Assembly (NCBI RefSeq): GCF_003986955.1
Contig: NZ_PIPN01000003.1
Span: forward strand, 372,001 to 436,000
DNA length: 64,000 nt
Direction of reading: 5' to 3'
Origin: Aliidiomarina sedimenti
GTDB lineage: Bacteria; Pseudomonadota; Gammaproteobacteria; Enterobacterales; Alteromonadaceae
Part shown: piece after piece, positions 52,424 through 61,968 of the stretch
How positions within the stretch are numbered: position 1 is the stretch's first letter
Layout: each line of letters begins with the position of its first letter
Made by a program: the position numbers and the translations under genes
Notes under the pieces: model-generated
What the model saw: the letters and a program-made list of their open reading frames with translations, nothing else
Told to the model about the DNA's origin: nothing
Databases searched by the model: none

Positions 52424-53424
52424 TGGTGGCACCCGGCTCTGTCTTCCAGTTCGGCAATTGATTGCTCGGTAAACACAATCAGCAGATCGCAGTCAATTGA
52501 CTGATCGGGAATCGCATAATTTACTTCGATGGCAAGGACCTGTTGTGCTTTGTTGGCATTGTTGAGTAATTCGCTGGCATTTTGCTGACGGCCGAGCATG
52601 ACGGGCGCGCTATAGCTTAATTGTAAATCCAGCTGCGTGCCTATGCTTTGCAGACAGGCACCGGTAATTACTGAGGATAAGTCGACCAGTACTTCAAGGT
52701 CACTGACTTTGCGCAGCCGCTGGTCGTAGTCAAAGAGTTTGAATAAACGACCAAAGCTTTGCTCGTCAATCAGCAAAATGGCTTCGCCAGTGATGTTGTT
52801 ACCGATAAAACCTTCGGTGACCCCACTCAGGGTGGTGTAGTTGGCTGCCGCAATGTAGCGATGAAGTTCGTCATAGCGGCAGGACATTACTTTGGGTACG
52901 GGTAATTTAACAAAGGTATTGAGCAATTTACTCAGGCTGGCACCTGCTTCGCCCATGGCGATGTTGACGACTTCCTGCATCAGGTCCTGTAAGGCGACTG
53001 CCAGGGTCGGGGTGTCGGCGACACTGTCGACGATACGCTCTGACGGTGGTTGAGGTTTCTCAACGATGCCGTAACGCTGCAGGATATCGGCAATCTTTTT
53101 ACCGTTGGCTGGCTTTTTAATGAAATCAAGGGCACCTAATGCCATGACCTGGTCATAAGCGGCTTGCTGGACATCGCCAGAGACTACAATCGCCATCGTC
53201 GGCAAATCACGCTGACGAATGGTCTGCAGGACTTCGTAGCCGTCCATCACCGGCATATTAAGATCGAGAAACAGTAAATCAGCGCGACCCGCTTCGATCG
53301 CGCTGATGGCTTCGCGTCCATCACAGGCAAAGCTGACGTCGATATCCCAGTCACCTGGTAACGATCGAGCCATCACTTTACGAGCCATGGCGGAGTCGTC
53401 GCAGATTAGAACAGGTAACGGCAT
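52420..53424 (-). CDS. Response regulator fused to a CheC-like domain
   Basis: The protein has 334 residues. A receiver domain has Asp9-Asp10, phospho-acceptor Asp54 in LFLDLNMPVMDG, and Lys103 or Lys104 in FIKKP. The second half (about 150-334) resembles the CheC/CheX phosphatase family, with EVVNIAMGEAGASLSKLL fitting one E-x2-N active motif; a second copy (DLSSVITGACLQSIG) has Asp and Ser in place of Glu and Asn, so it may be inactive. It could dephosphorylate CheY-P or regulate the adjacent cyclase. I chose the ATG at 53424; an ATG eight codons earlier is possible. Confidence 0.82.
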   Translation of the reverse strand: MPLPVLICDDSAMARKVMARSLPGDWDIDVSFACDGREAISAIEAGRADLLFLDLNMPVMDGYEVLQTIRQRDLPTMAIVVSGDVQQAAYDQVMALGALDFIKKPANGKKIADILQRYGIVEKPQPPSERIVDSVADTPTLAVALQDLMQEVVNIAMGEAGASLSKLLNTFVKLPVPKVMSCRYDELHRYIAAANYTTLSGVTEGFIGNNITGEAILLIDEQSFGRLFKLFDYDQRLRKVSDLEVLVDLSSVITGACLQSIGTQLDLQLSYSAPVMLGRQQNASELLNNANKAQQVLAIEVNYAIPDQSIDCDLLIVFTEQSIAELEDRAGCHQ

Positions 53425-53525
53425 AGGTCCACTCGCTTTTGTATACATCAGGAATCGGGCTTATGGGTCTATTTTGCCCGACTCAGGGTGATGTCGCAAT
53501 GGCACCTATGCCTGAGCGTCGCTGA

Positions 53526-54326
53526 CTAACTTGACCAGTCGGGAGCGAAATCCGGATCGATCAGTCGCATGCCTTTATCCAGACTGTCGATCTGGTGCAT
53601 TTGCTGCGGTGACAGGTGAAGGTGCTGAGCATCGAAATTGCTGCGCAGATGCTCGAGCTTAGTGGATGAAGGAATGGCTGTGCGTTTGTGCTGCAGCAAC
53701 CAGGCAATACTAATCGCTGCCGGGTTGGTGTCGTGGTCTTCTGCAATTTGTTGCAGTGTCGGGTCATTCATCACCTCGCCTTTGGCCAGGGGCATGTAAG
53801 CGGTTACCCGGATGTCATGCTGGTCACACAGGTTGGCAATTGGCAGATTGGCTAGGAACGGGTGCATTTCTATCTGGTTGGTCAGAATATTGTCTGCGCC
53901 GACGTGAGAAATTGCTTCTTTTAACAGCTGACGGTTAAAGTTTGAGACCCCAAAATGTTTGATCAGCCCTTCCTGCTTTGCTTTTTGTAGTGCATCCAGT
54001 GATTCCTTCAACGGGACTTCCCCGGAGGTATCCGGCCAGTGGATCAGGGCCAGATCAAGAAAGTCGCGTTTCAGGTCATCGCAGCTTTTACGCAGGCTGT
54101 CGAGCAGAGCGTAATGTTCGAGGTTTTCATGCCAGACCTTGCTGGTTACCCAGACCTGCTCTTGCCGCAGTGAACTTTGTTGCAGGCTTTTGCCTATGTC
54201 TTTTTCATTTCCATACATGCGTGCGGTGTCAATGTGCCGATAGCCAATCTCAAGCGCATCAGTGACCACCTGGGTCATTTGTTTGCCTTGAATACGAAAG
54301 GTACCGAGTCCGATAGGTTCAAACAT
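53526..54326 (-). CDS. dkgB: Aldo/keto reductase
   Basis: The protein has 266 residues and is an NADPH-dependent aldo/keto reductase of the 2,5-diketo-D-gluconate reductase (DkgB) type. The catalytic set is visible: Asp and Tyr in HIDTARMYGNE, Lys in VWVTSKVW and His in LALIHWPD. The blocks FGVSNFNRQLL and NQIEMHPFL and the NADPH-binding tail IPSSTKLEHL also fit. It may reduce methylglyoxal or other aldehydes; the natural substrate is not known. The gene symbol is by family only. It is a single-gene unit on the minus strand. Confidence 0.87.
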   Translation of the reverse strand: MFEPIGLGTFRIQGKQMTQVVTDALEIGYRHIDTARMYGNEKDIGKSLQQSSLRQEQVWVTSKVWHENLEHYALLDSLRKSCDDLKRDFLDLALIHWPDTSGEVPLKESLDALQKAKQEGLIKHFGVSNFNRQLLKEAISHVGADNILTNQIEMHPFLANLPIANLCDQHDIRVTAYMPLAKGEVMNDPTLQQIAEDHDTNPAAISIAWLLQHKRTAIPSSTKLEHLRSNFDAQHLHLSPQQMHQIDSLDKGMRLIDPDFAPDWSS

Positions 54327-54407
54327 ACTGCCTCCATCTTTGTTACGGATACCCCTAACTATAGAAAGGCTGACGCGCCTTGCCAGCCACAGTGGTGTAA
54401 AACAGGG

Positions 54408-54437
54408 ATAAAAAAAGCCCTGCCAGTGGCAGGGCTT
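54408..54437 (-). terminator. Rho-independent terminator of the DUF885 gene
   Basis: On the minus strand, AAGCCCTGCC and GGCAGGGCTT form a 10-bp stem with a 3-nt loop, followed by a T-run. Confidence 0.88.
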
Positions 54438-54462
54438 CTACGAGTGACGCGGGCGCGGCGGT

Positions 54463-56367
54463 TTAGCTTTGCTGCTCGCGGACCCAGTTTTGCACCTGAC
54501 GTTCCAATAACGGCAATGGCAGTGCACCACCGCCTAATACGGTGTCGTGGAAGCCGCGGATATCGAAATCGTCGCCCAGTTCCTGCTCTGCCCAGGCACG
54601 TAGCTCCTGAATTTTCATCATGCCGATTTTATAGGAGGTTGCCTGACCTGGCATAACCAGGTAGCGCTGAACTTCAGAGCGCACAGCGGCTTCTGGAACC
54701 GGTGTATGCGACGAGAAGTACTCGACTGCATCCTCTTCGGTCCAGCCTTTGGCATGCATGCCAGTGTCGACGACCAGGCGCACTGCGCGCCAGATTTCGG
54801 TGACCAGGCGGCCAAAGTCAGAGTACGGGTCTTCGTAGCCGCCCATTTCTTTGGCTAACGGCTCTGAATACAAAGCCCAGCCTTCGCTGTAAACAGTAAA
54901 GCGTGCCTGAGTGCGGAACTGAGGAACATCCTCAAGCTCCTGCGCAATAGAGATTTGCATGTGGTGACCAGGGTTACCTTCATGGTAGGCAATGGCTTCC
55001 ATTTCGTTTTTAGGCATCGCATTCATGTCACTCAAATGCGCGTAGTAGACCCCTGAACGCGAGCCATCTGGTGATCCCGGGTAGTAATGCTGCGGTGCGC
55101 CGTCCTGTTCACGATAAGGCTCAACACGACGGACAACGAGGTCTGCTTTGGGTAGACGACCAAAGAATTCAGGCAGTTTATCGGCAATGTTGTCAAGAAA
55201 GTCACGGGACTGCTGTAAATAGGCTTCGCGACCTTCGTCGGTGTCGGGGAAGAAAAAGCGTTCGTCAGTGCGAATAAACTCAAAGAATTCCTGTAAGTCA
55301 CCGTCGAACCCGACCTGCTCGCGAATGCCATTCATTTCCCCGGTGATGCGGTCGACTTCGTCAAGCCCGATTTGATGGATTTCATCGGCAGTCAGTTCGG
55401 TGGTGGTAGAAACGCGCAACATGTAGTTGTAGTAGTCTTCACCATCGGCGTGACGGCTAACACCAACGGTGTTGACCTCGGTGTTTTCACGATCACTTTC
55501 AAGCCAGTCAATCAATGACTGATAGGCCGGAGCAAATTCTTCGGTCAACGCTGTGCGGGTTTCGTTTAGCAACTGGTCAGCCTGCTCGGCGCTAATTTCT
55601 TCCTGCTCACGCAGTTCGTCAACTTTGCGTTTAGCGTCGGCGTAAATAGGTGCTTCGTTGTCGCTGTCGCTGAACGGAGCCCCGTCAATGAGGGCTTTGC
55701 TTTGACGAATGACGTGGTCGTAAGCAAAGCGTGGTGGCCGACGGTCGTCTTCAGCGGCTGCCTGGGCCTGGCTTAGCAGTTCTTCAATTGCGCCGCCGAT
55801 GCCCCGGATACGGCTGTTGTATGCTTCCATGTCACCCTGGTTATCTACCCCGTGGTAGGCCAGTAGCACTTGCGGTAAGAAGGAGTGGGCGCCGCGCATT
55901 TGATCAAAGGCATAGCCGTGTTCAAGAAAGGGCATGCCATCGCGGGCTAACTCGTACTGAAACATCCACAGGTCGTAGGAAATTTTGGCATCGTCGTCGA
56001 GCAGGTCATAATCAAAATTGGCTTGTAGCTCTTCGGCACTACTTTCTAACCAGGCAAATTGCTCGCGCTCAGCCTCTCGGCTGACATCGTCAATTTCGTC
56101 ATAGCGGTCCTTACGCCCAAGCATGGTTAACCGCAACGGACTTTGTTGCAGTTGCTCTTCGAATTTTTCATCGAACCAGCTATTGAGGCGTGCTGTTTCT
56201 GCTTCACTGGCGCTCTGGTCGCTTTGTGCTTCACTTCTTGTTTCACTTCCTGCTGCGGCATGGTCCTGAGCGTTTTGTTGACCGGCTGGGGCTGAATTGG
56301 TATCGGGCGCGTCCTGACAACCGGCGAGTAACGCCAGTAAGGTCGCGGCAAGGATGGACTTATGCAT
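54463..56367 (-). CDS. DUF885 family lipoprotein, putative metallopeptidase
   Basis: The protein has 634 residues with a lipobox LLAGC (Cys17) and an acidic Ser/Gln-rich linker of about 50 residues after it. The large helical domain matches DUF885, with the zinc-type motif HEGNPGHH (H-E-x2-H-like) near residue 480 and SEGWALYSEPLAKEMG after it. A peptidase activity is assumed for the family but the substrate is not established. I chose the ATG at 56367 because it has AGGAG before it and gives the signal peptide; the longer frame has none. It is divergent from rnr. Confidence 0.86.
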   Translation of the reverse strand: MHKSILAATLLALLAGCQDAPDTNSAPAGQQNAQDHAAAGSETRSEAQSDQSASEAETARLNSWFDEKFEEQLQQSPLRLTMLGRKDRYDEIDDVSREAEREQFAWLESSAEELQANFDYDLLDDDAKISYDLWMFQYELARDGMPFLEHGYAFDQMRGAHSFLPQVLLAYHGVDNQGDMEAYNSRIRGIGGAIEELLSQAQAAAEDDRRPPRFAYDHVIRQSKALIDGAPFSDSDNEAPIYADAKRKVDELREQEEISAEQADQLLNETRTALTEEFAPAYQSLIDWLESDRENTEVNTVGVSRHADGEDYYNYMLRVSTTTELTADEIHQIGLDEVDRITGEMNGIREQVGFDGDLQEFFEFIRTDERFFFPDTDEGREAYLQQSRDFLDNIADKLPEFFGRLPKADLVVRRVEPYREQDGAPQHYYPGSPDGSRSGVYYAHLSDMNAMPKNEMEAIAYHEGNPGHHMQISIAQELEDVPQFRTQARFTVYSEGWALYSEPLAKEMGGYEDPYSDFGRLVTEIWRAVRLVVDTGMHAKGWTEEDAVEYFSSHTPVPEAAVRSEVQRYLVMPGQATSYKIGMMKIQELRAWAEQELGDDFDIRGFHDTVLGGGALPLPLLERQVQNWVREQQS

Positions 56368-56582
56368 ATGGACTCCTGTTATTGTTTTCTTTATTTGCTG
56401 CTCCAGCCCTTGGCATGGGGCAAAAAAGTCGTGCAAGCAACAACATAGCATGATACTGGTGCGACTGTTATACTCAGTTTAAAAGTAGTAATGAAAGGTT
56501 CAGGCCGCCAGGCGCTGGCCGGGACAGGGTGACACCCAAATTTGAAATTAAACCATTTATTAAGCAGGAAACAATCATCGCA

Positions 56583-58973
56583 ATGACAGATGAGCAGGGC
56601 GCAAATCAGCCCGAATACGAAGTGACAATACCCACTCGTGACGAATTACTTGCCGCCGTTGAGGCTCAGGCAAAACCACTCGCCTACGACGACATTCTCC
56701 GCCAGTTTAAGCTTGACGATGAACGCCAGCATATAGGCGTTAAAAGACGTTTACGCGCGATGGAGCGGGACGGTCAGCTGGTATACACCAAAGCAAATGC
56801 CTACGGCTTGCCTGAGCGCATGGACCTGAAAAAAGGTCGCGTGATCGGCCACCGTGACGGCTTTGGCTTTGTCCAGTTGCTGGAAGGCGGGGCGGACTTA
56901 TTCTTACCGTATCATCAGATGCAGCTGGTTCTGCATGGCGATATTGTACTGGTTAAAGAAAGCGGTACTGACCAACGCGGCCGCACGGAAGCTCGTGTGG
57001 TGCGGGTCGTAGAAGCCGGCGCCCAGGAAATTGTCGGACGCTTCTTTGTCGAGAAAGGCGTTTCGGTGGTAGTGCCGGACGATAGCCGCATTAGCCAGGA
57101 CCTGATTGTCCCGGCGGAAAATGTAAATGGCGCCCGTCACGGCCAGATGGTGGTAGCGAAAGTGGTGTCACGGCCGAGCCGACGCAGTAGCCCCGTGGCT
57201 ACCGTGACTGAAATCCTTGGCGAGCACATGGCGCCGGGCATGGAAATTCAGGTAGCGATTCGTGAGCACGGCATTCCCTATGAGTGGAATAGCGAAGTGC
57301 TGGCGCAGGTGGAGAGCATCGCCGAAGAAGTCAGTGACGCCGACAAAGCGGGGCGGGTCGACTTAACGGACATGCCGCTGGTGACCATCGATGGTGAGGA
57401 CGCGCGCGACTTTGACGATGCCGTCTATTGTGAGCCTGACGGAAAAGGGTTTCGTTTGTGGGTGGCGATAGCCGATGTCAGCCATTATGTGACGCCTAAA
57501 TCCGCCTTAGATGATGAAGCACATACCCGCGGTACCTCGGTCTACTTTCCTGATAATGTGGTGCCGATGTTGCCGGAGAAGTTGTCCAACGGTCTGTGCT
57601 CGCTGAACCCGAATCTGGACCGCCTGTGTATGGTCGCGGAAATGAGTATTGATGGCCGTGGTCGTCTGCAGAAATACGATTTCTACCCGGCGGTGATGAA
57701 CTCGAAGGCCCGGCTGACCTATACCAAAGTATTTAAGATCCTTGAAGGTGACCCTAAGTTACAGCAGCAATATGAACCACAGGTGCCGCACTTAAAGAAT
57801 TTAAAGTCGCTTTATGACATTTTGAAAGCGGCACGGGCACAGCGTGGCGCAATTGAATTTGAAACCCTGGAAACGCGTTTTATCTTCAATGCTCAGCGCA
57901 AAATAGACGAGATTGTGCCGGTGCACCGCAATGTGGCGCATAAGATCATTGAAGAATGCATGATCATGGCCAATGTGGCCGCTGCACGCTTTGTTGAAAA
58001 ACATCAGGGTTTAACCTTGTATCGGGTGCATGAAACGCCCGATGACGACCGTCTTGAAGGTTTCCGCTCGTTCCTGGGTGAGTTGGGTCTGCAACTGGGG
58101 GGCGGTGATGAACCGCAACCAAAAGACTTTACCAATCTGCTGCAGCAAGTTGCGGAGCGGCCTGACCATGAACTGATCCAGACCTTGTTGCTGCGCTCAC
58201 TGAAGCAGGCTGTGTATACGCCTGACAATGAAGGGCATTTCGGCCTGGCGCTGGATGAGTACGCGCATTTCACCTCACCTATCCGACGTTATCCGGATCT
58301 GCTGTTGCACCGCGAGATTAAGTACATTTTGCGCTCATTGAAGCGTGACCTGACCGGTCTTGACGGTGGCTTTCATTACGGTGAAAAGCACATGGCTGAA
58401 CTTGGCGCACATTGTTCAAGCACCGAGCGCCGTGCCGATGATGCGACCCGTCAAGTTGATGACTGGCTGAAATGTGAATACATGCAAGATCACGTCGGCG
58501 CTGAATTCGATGGCGTGGTATCCACAGTGACCAATTTCGGTTTCTTTGTCCGCCTTAGCGACCTGATGATCGATGGTCTGGTGCATATTTCTAACCTCTC
58601 CAGCGAGTATTACCACTTTGATGCCGAGCGCCATTTCCTGATTGGCGAGCATTCGCGACGGGTCTTCCGGATTGGCGATAACCTGCGGGTGAAAGTTAAA
58701 GGGGTTAATCTGGATGAGCGTAAGATCGACTTTGAACTGGCTGATATTGAAAGTGCCGGACGGGTCGAGTCGCGTCGAGATGCCGATAAGATGACCGCAC
58801 GCATGGCTGCCAGCAAAGGCGCGAAGAAAGGTGACCGAGGCAAAGCCGCTCGGCCAGGCAAAAAGCCAGAGAAGAAGTCGGGCACTAAGCCAGGCAAAAA
58901 AACAGACAAGAAGAAACCCAGCAAAGGGAATCGAGCGCGCAAAGCGAAACAAGCTAAACGTGCCCAGAAATAG
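56583..58973 (+). CDS. rnr: Ribonuclease R
   Basis: RNase R is a 3'-to-5' exoribonuclease that degrades structured RNA and helps in rRNA quality control and tmRNA-linked decay. The protein has about 796 residues. Two cold-shock domains lie in the first third, the catalytic RNB domain has VTIDGEDARDFDDAVYC, and an S1 domain follows (VGAEFDGVVSTVTNFGFFVRLSD). The C-terminus is a Lys/Gly-rich tail of about 60 residues, as in many RNase R proteins. I chose the ATG at 56583 by family N-terminus; a GTG at 56529 would add 18 residues. It is followed by rlmB after 7 nt. Confidence 0.93.
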   Translation: MTDEQGANQPEYEVTIPTRDELLAAVEAQAKPLAYDDILRQFKLDDERQHIGVKRRLRAMERDGQLVYTKANAYGLPERMDLKKGRVIGHRDGFGFVQLLEGGADLFLPYHQMQLVLHGDIVLVKESGTDQRGRTEARVVRVVEAGAQEIVGRFFVEKGVSVVVPDDSRISQDLIVPAENVNGARHGQMVVAKVVSRPSRRSSPVATVTEILGEHMAPGMEIQVAIREHGIPYEWNSEVLAQVESIAEEVSDADKAGRVDLTDMPLVTIDGEDARDFDDAVYCEPDGKGFRLWVAIADVSHYVTPKSALDDEAHTRGTSVYFPDNVVPMLPEKLSNGLCSLNPNLDRLCMVAEMSIDGRGRLQKYDFYPAVMNSKARLTYTKVFKILEGDPKLQQQYEPQVPHLKNLKSLYDILKAARAQRGAIEFETLETRFIFNAQRKIDEIVPVHRNVAHKIIEECMIMANVAAARFVEKHQGLTLYRVHETPDDDRLEGFRSFLGELGLQLGGGDEPQPKDFTNLLQQVAERPDHELIQTLLLRSLKQAVYTPDNEGHFGLALDEYAHFTSPIRRYPDLLLHREIKYILRSLKRDLTGLDGGFHYGEKHMAELGAHCSSTERRADDATRQVDDWLKCEYMQDHVGAEFDGVVSTVTNFGFFVRLSDLMIDGLVHISNLSSEYYHFDAERHFLIGEHSRRVFRIGDNLRVKVKGVNLDERKIDFELADIESAGRVESRRDADKMTARMAASKGAKKGDRGKAARPGKKPEKKSGTKPGKKTDKKKPSKGNRARKAKQAKRAQK

Positions 58974-58980
58974 GTAAAGC

Positions 58981-59727
58981 ATGAGTAAAAAAGATTTAGT
59001 ACACGGCATTCATGCGGTGACATCTATTGTGAAGAACAACCCGGAACGACTGGTTGAGCTATTTGTATTGCAGGGACGCCGTGACAAAGCGCTGGATACC
59101 ATTCTGCAGCAGGCGCGTAAAGCCGGTGTAAGGGCGCAGGAGTGTCAGCGTAAAACGCTGGACCAGAAAGTTCAGGGTGAGAATCACCAGGGCGTGATTG
59201 CGGTGGTTACTGCACCTAAGCATTATCAGGAAAATGATCTGCCGGGGTTGTACGAAAAAGCCGGAACAAAAGCCTGTTTTCTGGTGCTGGATAATGTCAC
59301 TGACCCGCATAATCTGGGGGCCTGTTTACGCACGGCCGATGCTGCAGGAGTGACCGCGGTCATCGTGCCGAAAGACAAGTCAGCCAAAATTTCCAGTACG
59401 GTGAGTAAAGTGGCATCCGGAGCGGCAGAAACCATGCCGTTGGTTGTGGTGACGAACCTGGCCCGGACCTTACGCGAACTGCAGCAGTTGGGCGTGTGGA
59501 TTGTAGGTACTGCGGGTGAAGCAACGGATTCATTGTATCAGGCGGACTTCAAAGGGCCGGTGGCCCTGGTAATGGGCGCCGAGGGCAGTGGCATGCGCAG
59601 GTTAACCCGCGAGCATTGCGACCAGTTGATTGCGATTCCTTTAGTTGGGTCGGTCAGTAGTCTCAATGTGTCGGTTGCTGCAGGGGTGTGTTTATTTGAA
59701 GTCGTGCGTCAGCGACAAAGCGCATGA
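58981..59727 (+). CDS. rlmB: 23S rRNA (guanosine-2'-O)-methyltransferase
   Basis: RlmB methylates the 2'-O of G2251 in 23S rRNA with S-adenosylmethionine. The protein has 248 residues. It has an N-terminal substrate-binding domain and a C-terminal SpoU knotted domain with the motifs [33 protein letters not shown] and [14 protein letters not shown]. The rnr-rlmB pair is conserved in Gammaproteobacteria. Its stop overlaps the next gene in the ATGA arrangement. Confidence 0.95.
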   Translation: MSKKDLVHGIHAVTSIVKNNPERLVELFVLQGRRDKALDTILQQARKAGVRAQECQRKTLDQKVQGENHQGVIAVVTAPKHYQENDLPGLYEKAGTKACFLVLDNVTDPHNLGACLRTADAAGVTAVIVPKDKSAKISSTVSKVASGAAETMPLVVVTNLARTLRELQQLGVWIVGTAGEATDSLYQADFKGPVALVMGAEGSGMRRLTREHCDQLIAIPLVGSVSSLNVSVAAGVCLFEVVRQRQSA

Positions 59728-60149
59728 AATCATCTGACCAACCTCGCGCAAACTCATTAAAGATCCCGATTTTGGTCGTGGCCGGGGCACTGGTGTTGCT
59801 GGTTCTGGCCTGGCTACCGGGGCAACAACAGCCGATGCAGCAACGCCCTTATCTGGATGTGCAAATCAGTTACGACAGCGGCAACCGACGCCTGGCTCAG
59901 GTGGCGGATGACCTTCGTTACCGGATGAATACCCACCATGGCTATCGTCTGCTAACTGAGAATATGGTGATTCCTGAAGAGTACCTGTTGCACGATGTGG
60001 TTATTGAACTGAACGAGGAAGCAGGCACTTTATACTTACGCGCACTGGTGGATAACCAGCCGATCGAAGTGAATGGCCCTGCCGGAGCAGCATCGAGCCT
60101 GTCCGCAAAACTCTTTAGTTTAATAAATAGCACCCTCGAGCAAGCCTAG
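59724..60149 (+). CDS. Small single-pass membrane protein of unknown function
   Basis: The protein has 141 residues. A short polar N-terminus is followed by one hydrophobic segment (about residues 13-33), then a periplasmic-facing domain of about 105 residues with a mix of helix and strand. The protein has no cysteines. I recognise no named family. It overlaps the end of rlmB by 4 nt (ATGA), so it is translated from the same mRNA as rnr-rlmB, which suggests but does not prove a link to RNA or translation. It is followed by the promoter of the S6 operon. Confidence 0.75.
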   Translation: MKSSDQPRANSLKIPILVVAGALVLLVLAWLPGQQQPMQQRPYLDVQISYDSGNRRLAQVADDLRYRMNTHHGYRLLTENMVIPEEYLLHDVVIELNEEAGTLYLRALVDNQPIEVNGPAGAASSLSAKLFSLINSTLEQA

Positions 60150-60152
60150 TGC

Positions 60153-60181
60153 TTGCCCCCAGTGTGTAAATCCCGTACAAT
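60153..60181 (+). promoter_or_regulatory. Sigma70-type promoter of the rpsF operon
   Basis: TTGCCC (60153-60158) and TACAAT (60176-60181) are separated by exactly 17 nt. This puts the start near 60188 and gives a 5' leader of about 90 nt. Confidence 0.6.
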
Positions 60182-60213
60182 TCGCCAGCTTAAATCAGCC
60201 TTTAAACTACTTT

Positions 60214-60260
60214 AAGTTCCTTGCCTCCATGTCAGTGTGGCTGATCTGATCGAGGCTTAA
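60214..60260 (+). promoter_or_regulatory. Structured leader before rpsF, candidate S6:S18 autoregulatory element
   Basis: The leader can fold with AAG/CTT and GCCTC (60223-60227) with GAGGC (60252-60256), and inside it TCAG/CTGA around TGTGG. A leader element bound by the S6:S18 complex is known upstream of rpsF in many bacteria. The fold is seen here; the match to that element is inferred from position and not from a checked alignment. Confidence 0.4.
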
Positions 60261-60278
60261 CATCCATAAGGAGCAGCA

Positions 60279-60686
60279 ATGCGTCATTATGAAATCGTAT
60301 TTATGGTTCACCCTGACCAGAGTGAACAAGTTCCAGGCATGATCGAGCGCTATAGCGAAACGATCAAGCAAGGCGGTGGTGCTATTCACCGTTTAGAAGA
60401 CTGGGGCCGTCGTCAACTGGCTTACCCAATCAACAAGCTGCACAAAGCACACTATGTTCTGCTGAACATTGAAGCGACTGCAGAAGTTGTGGAAGAGCTG
60501 GAAACCACTTTCCGTTACAACGATGCCGTTCTGCGTAATCTGATTATGCGTAAAGAGGAAGGTGTAACTGAGCCTTCTCCTTTCGCTAAGCCGAAAGAAG
60601 AGCGTCGCGACAGCAAGTCTGACGCACGCACTGAAGCAACTGAAGATGCTGAAACAGAAACTGAGACAGAGTCTGAGTCTGAGTAG
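60279..60686 (+). CDS. rpsF: 30S ribosomal protein S6
   Basis: S6 binds 16S rRNA with S18 in the small subunit platform. The protein has 135 residues. The core ([21 protein letters not shown]..., [23 protein letters not shown]) is typical. The C-terminus is extended by an acidic tail of alternating Glu and Thr or Ser ([11 protein letters not shown]). Escherichia coli S6 receives extra glutamates from RimK after translation; here a Glu-rich tail is encoded. The ATG at 60279 has AAGGAG before it. It heads rpsF-priB-rpsR-rplI. Confidence 0.96.
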   Translation: MRHYEIVFMVHPDQSEQVPGMIERYSETIKQGGGAIHRLEDWGRRQLAYPINKLHKAHYVLLNIEATAEVVEELETTFRYNDAVLRNLIMRKEEGVTEPSPFAKPKEERRDSKSDARTEATEDAETETETESESE

Positions 60687-60706
60687 CGTTAGCAGTTGCC
60701 GTCTCT

Positions 60707-61039
60707 GTGCTTAACCGACTTGTTCTGCAAGGTGAGGTGGTTAAACCTCCACGCGTAAGCAAGAGCCCTGCTGGTATTGCGCACCTGCATTTGGTCATTG
60801 ACCACAGGTCGCAGCAACAGGAAGCGGGAATGGCGCGACAGTGCTTTTTACGTATTCAGGTTGTAGCTAGCGGTGCCGCTGCCGGTGATGTTTTCACCGA
60901 CAGCAAAGGGGCACAGGACTTGGCAAACCAATTAACTGTCGGGAGTGTGGTAGAAGTGGCTGGTTTTTTAAATCGCCATGAGACCAGTAGCGGTGTCGCT
61001 AAACTGGTATTACACGCCCAGCAACTAAAGAAGATTTAA
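60707..61039 (+). CDS. priB: Primosomal replication protein N
   Basis: PriB is a small single-stranded-DNA binding OB-fold protein that helps PriA restart stalled forks. The protein has 110 residues, normal for the family, and begins LNRLVLQGEVVKPPRVSKSPAGIAHL, as PriB proteins do. The start is a GTG at 60707. It lies between rpsF and rpsR, the usual position. Together with holC, holD, dnaB and parCE it makes this window rich in replication genes. Confidence 0.93.
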   Translation: MLNRLVLQGEVVKPPRVSKSPAGIAHLHLVIDHRSQQQEAGMARQCFLRIQVVASGAAAGDVFTDSKGAQDLANQLTVGSVVEVAGFLNRHETSSGVAKLVLHAQQLKKI

Positions 61040-61051
61040 CAGGAGACTACC

Positions 61052-61279
61052 ATGGCTCGTTTTTTCCGTCGTCGCAAATTCTGCCGTTTTAAAGCAGATG
61101 GCGTTAAAGAAATCGATTACAAAGATATCGCTACGTTGAAAAACTACGTAACTGAAAGCGGCAAGATTGTACCAAGCCGTATCACTGGCACTTCAGCGAA
61201 GTATCAGCGTCAGCTGGCTCGTGCTATTAAGCGCGCACGCTACCTGAGTTTGTTGCCTTACACTGACTTGCATAAGTAA
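61052..61279 (+). CDS. rpsR: 30S ribosomal protein S18
   Basis: S18 is a small-subunit protein that pairs with S6. The protein has 75 residues and starts [20 protein letters not shown] after the initiator methionine, so the exposed residue is alanine, the target of RimI, which is also encoded in this window. The [24 protein letters not shown] core is highly conserved. The ATG at 61052 has AGGAG before it. Confidence 0.98.
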   Translation: MARFFRRRKFCRFKADGVKEIDYKDIATLKNYVTESGKIVPSRITGTSAKYQRQLARAIKRARYLSLLPYTDLHK

Positions 61280-61321
61280 GTGTCGGTTCGTTTTAACTAA
61301 TTCGAAAGGGGTAACATACTC

Positions 61322-61774
61322 ATGAATATTATCTTATTAGATAAAGTAGCTAACCTGGGTGGCTTAGGCGACCAGGTTGCTGTGAAGCCAGGCTACGCAC
61401 GTAACTTCTTATTCCCGCACGGTAAAGCAGTACCTGCGACCAAAGCAAACGTTGAAGCGTTTGAAACACGTCGCGCCGAGCTGGAAGCTAAAATTGCTGC
61501 CGATCTTAAAGCTGCTGAAGAGCGCGCTGAGAAAGTTAACGCACTGGAGCCAGTGGTTATCGAATCTAAAGCGGGCGACGAAGGCAAACTGTTCGGTTCT
61601 ATCGGTACTCGTGACATCGCTGATGCTATTACTGCAGCCGGTGTTAAAGTTCAGAAGAGCGAAATCCTGATGCCTCACGGCACCATTCGCGAAACTGGCG
61701 AGTTCGATATTGAGCTGCAATTGCATGCTGAAGTAACTGCACAAGTGAAGCTGGTTGTTGAAGCTGCTAAGTAA
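61322..61774 (+). CDS. rplI: 50S ribosomal protein L9
   Basis: L9 is a two-domain large-subunit protein with a long connecting helix. The protein has 150 residues. The N-terminal domain is [29 protein letters not shown]; the linking helix (about 41-75) is Ala/Glu/Lys-rich; the C-terminal domain contains [16 protein letters not shown]. It ends the rpsF operon and is followed by a strong terminator. Confidence 0.98.
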   Translation: MNIILLDKVANLGGLGDQVAVKPGYARNFLFPHGKAVPATKANVEAFETRRAELEAKIAADLKAAEERAEKVNALEPVVIESKAGDEGKLFGSIGTRDIADAITAAGVKVQKSEILMPHGTIRETGEFDIELQLHAEVTAQVKLVVEAAK

Positions 61775-61798
61775 TTAGCACTTCTGACCCGCTTAAAG

Positions 61799-61825
61799 AA
61801 GACGCCTTATGGCGTCTTTTTTTTT
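61799..61825 (+). terminator. Rho-independent terminator of the rpsF-rplI operon
   Basis: AAGACGCC (61799-61806) pairs with GGCGTCTT (61811-61818) around TTAT and runs into a T-run. Confidence 0.92.
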
Positions 61826-61968
61826 GCCTGAGGCTTAGCCGTTTAAGTGTTTCCAGGATGTTGTAAAGGAACGTTATTATTTAGGGTAATATAAGCGACA
61901 TTGGAGAGTGCTTAAGGTATTATTTTTAGCCTGTTCGAGCATCGTTACCGCTTATAAGAGGAGCATCC

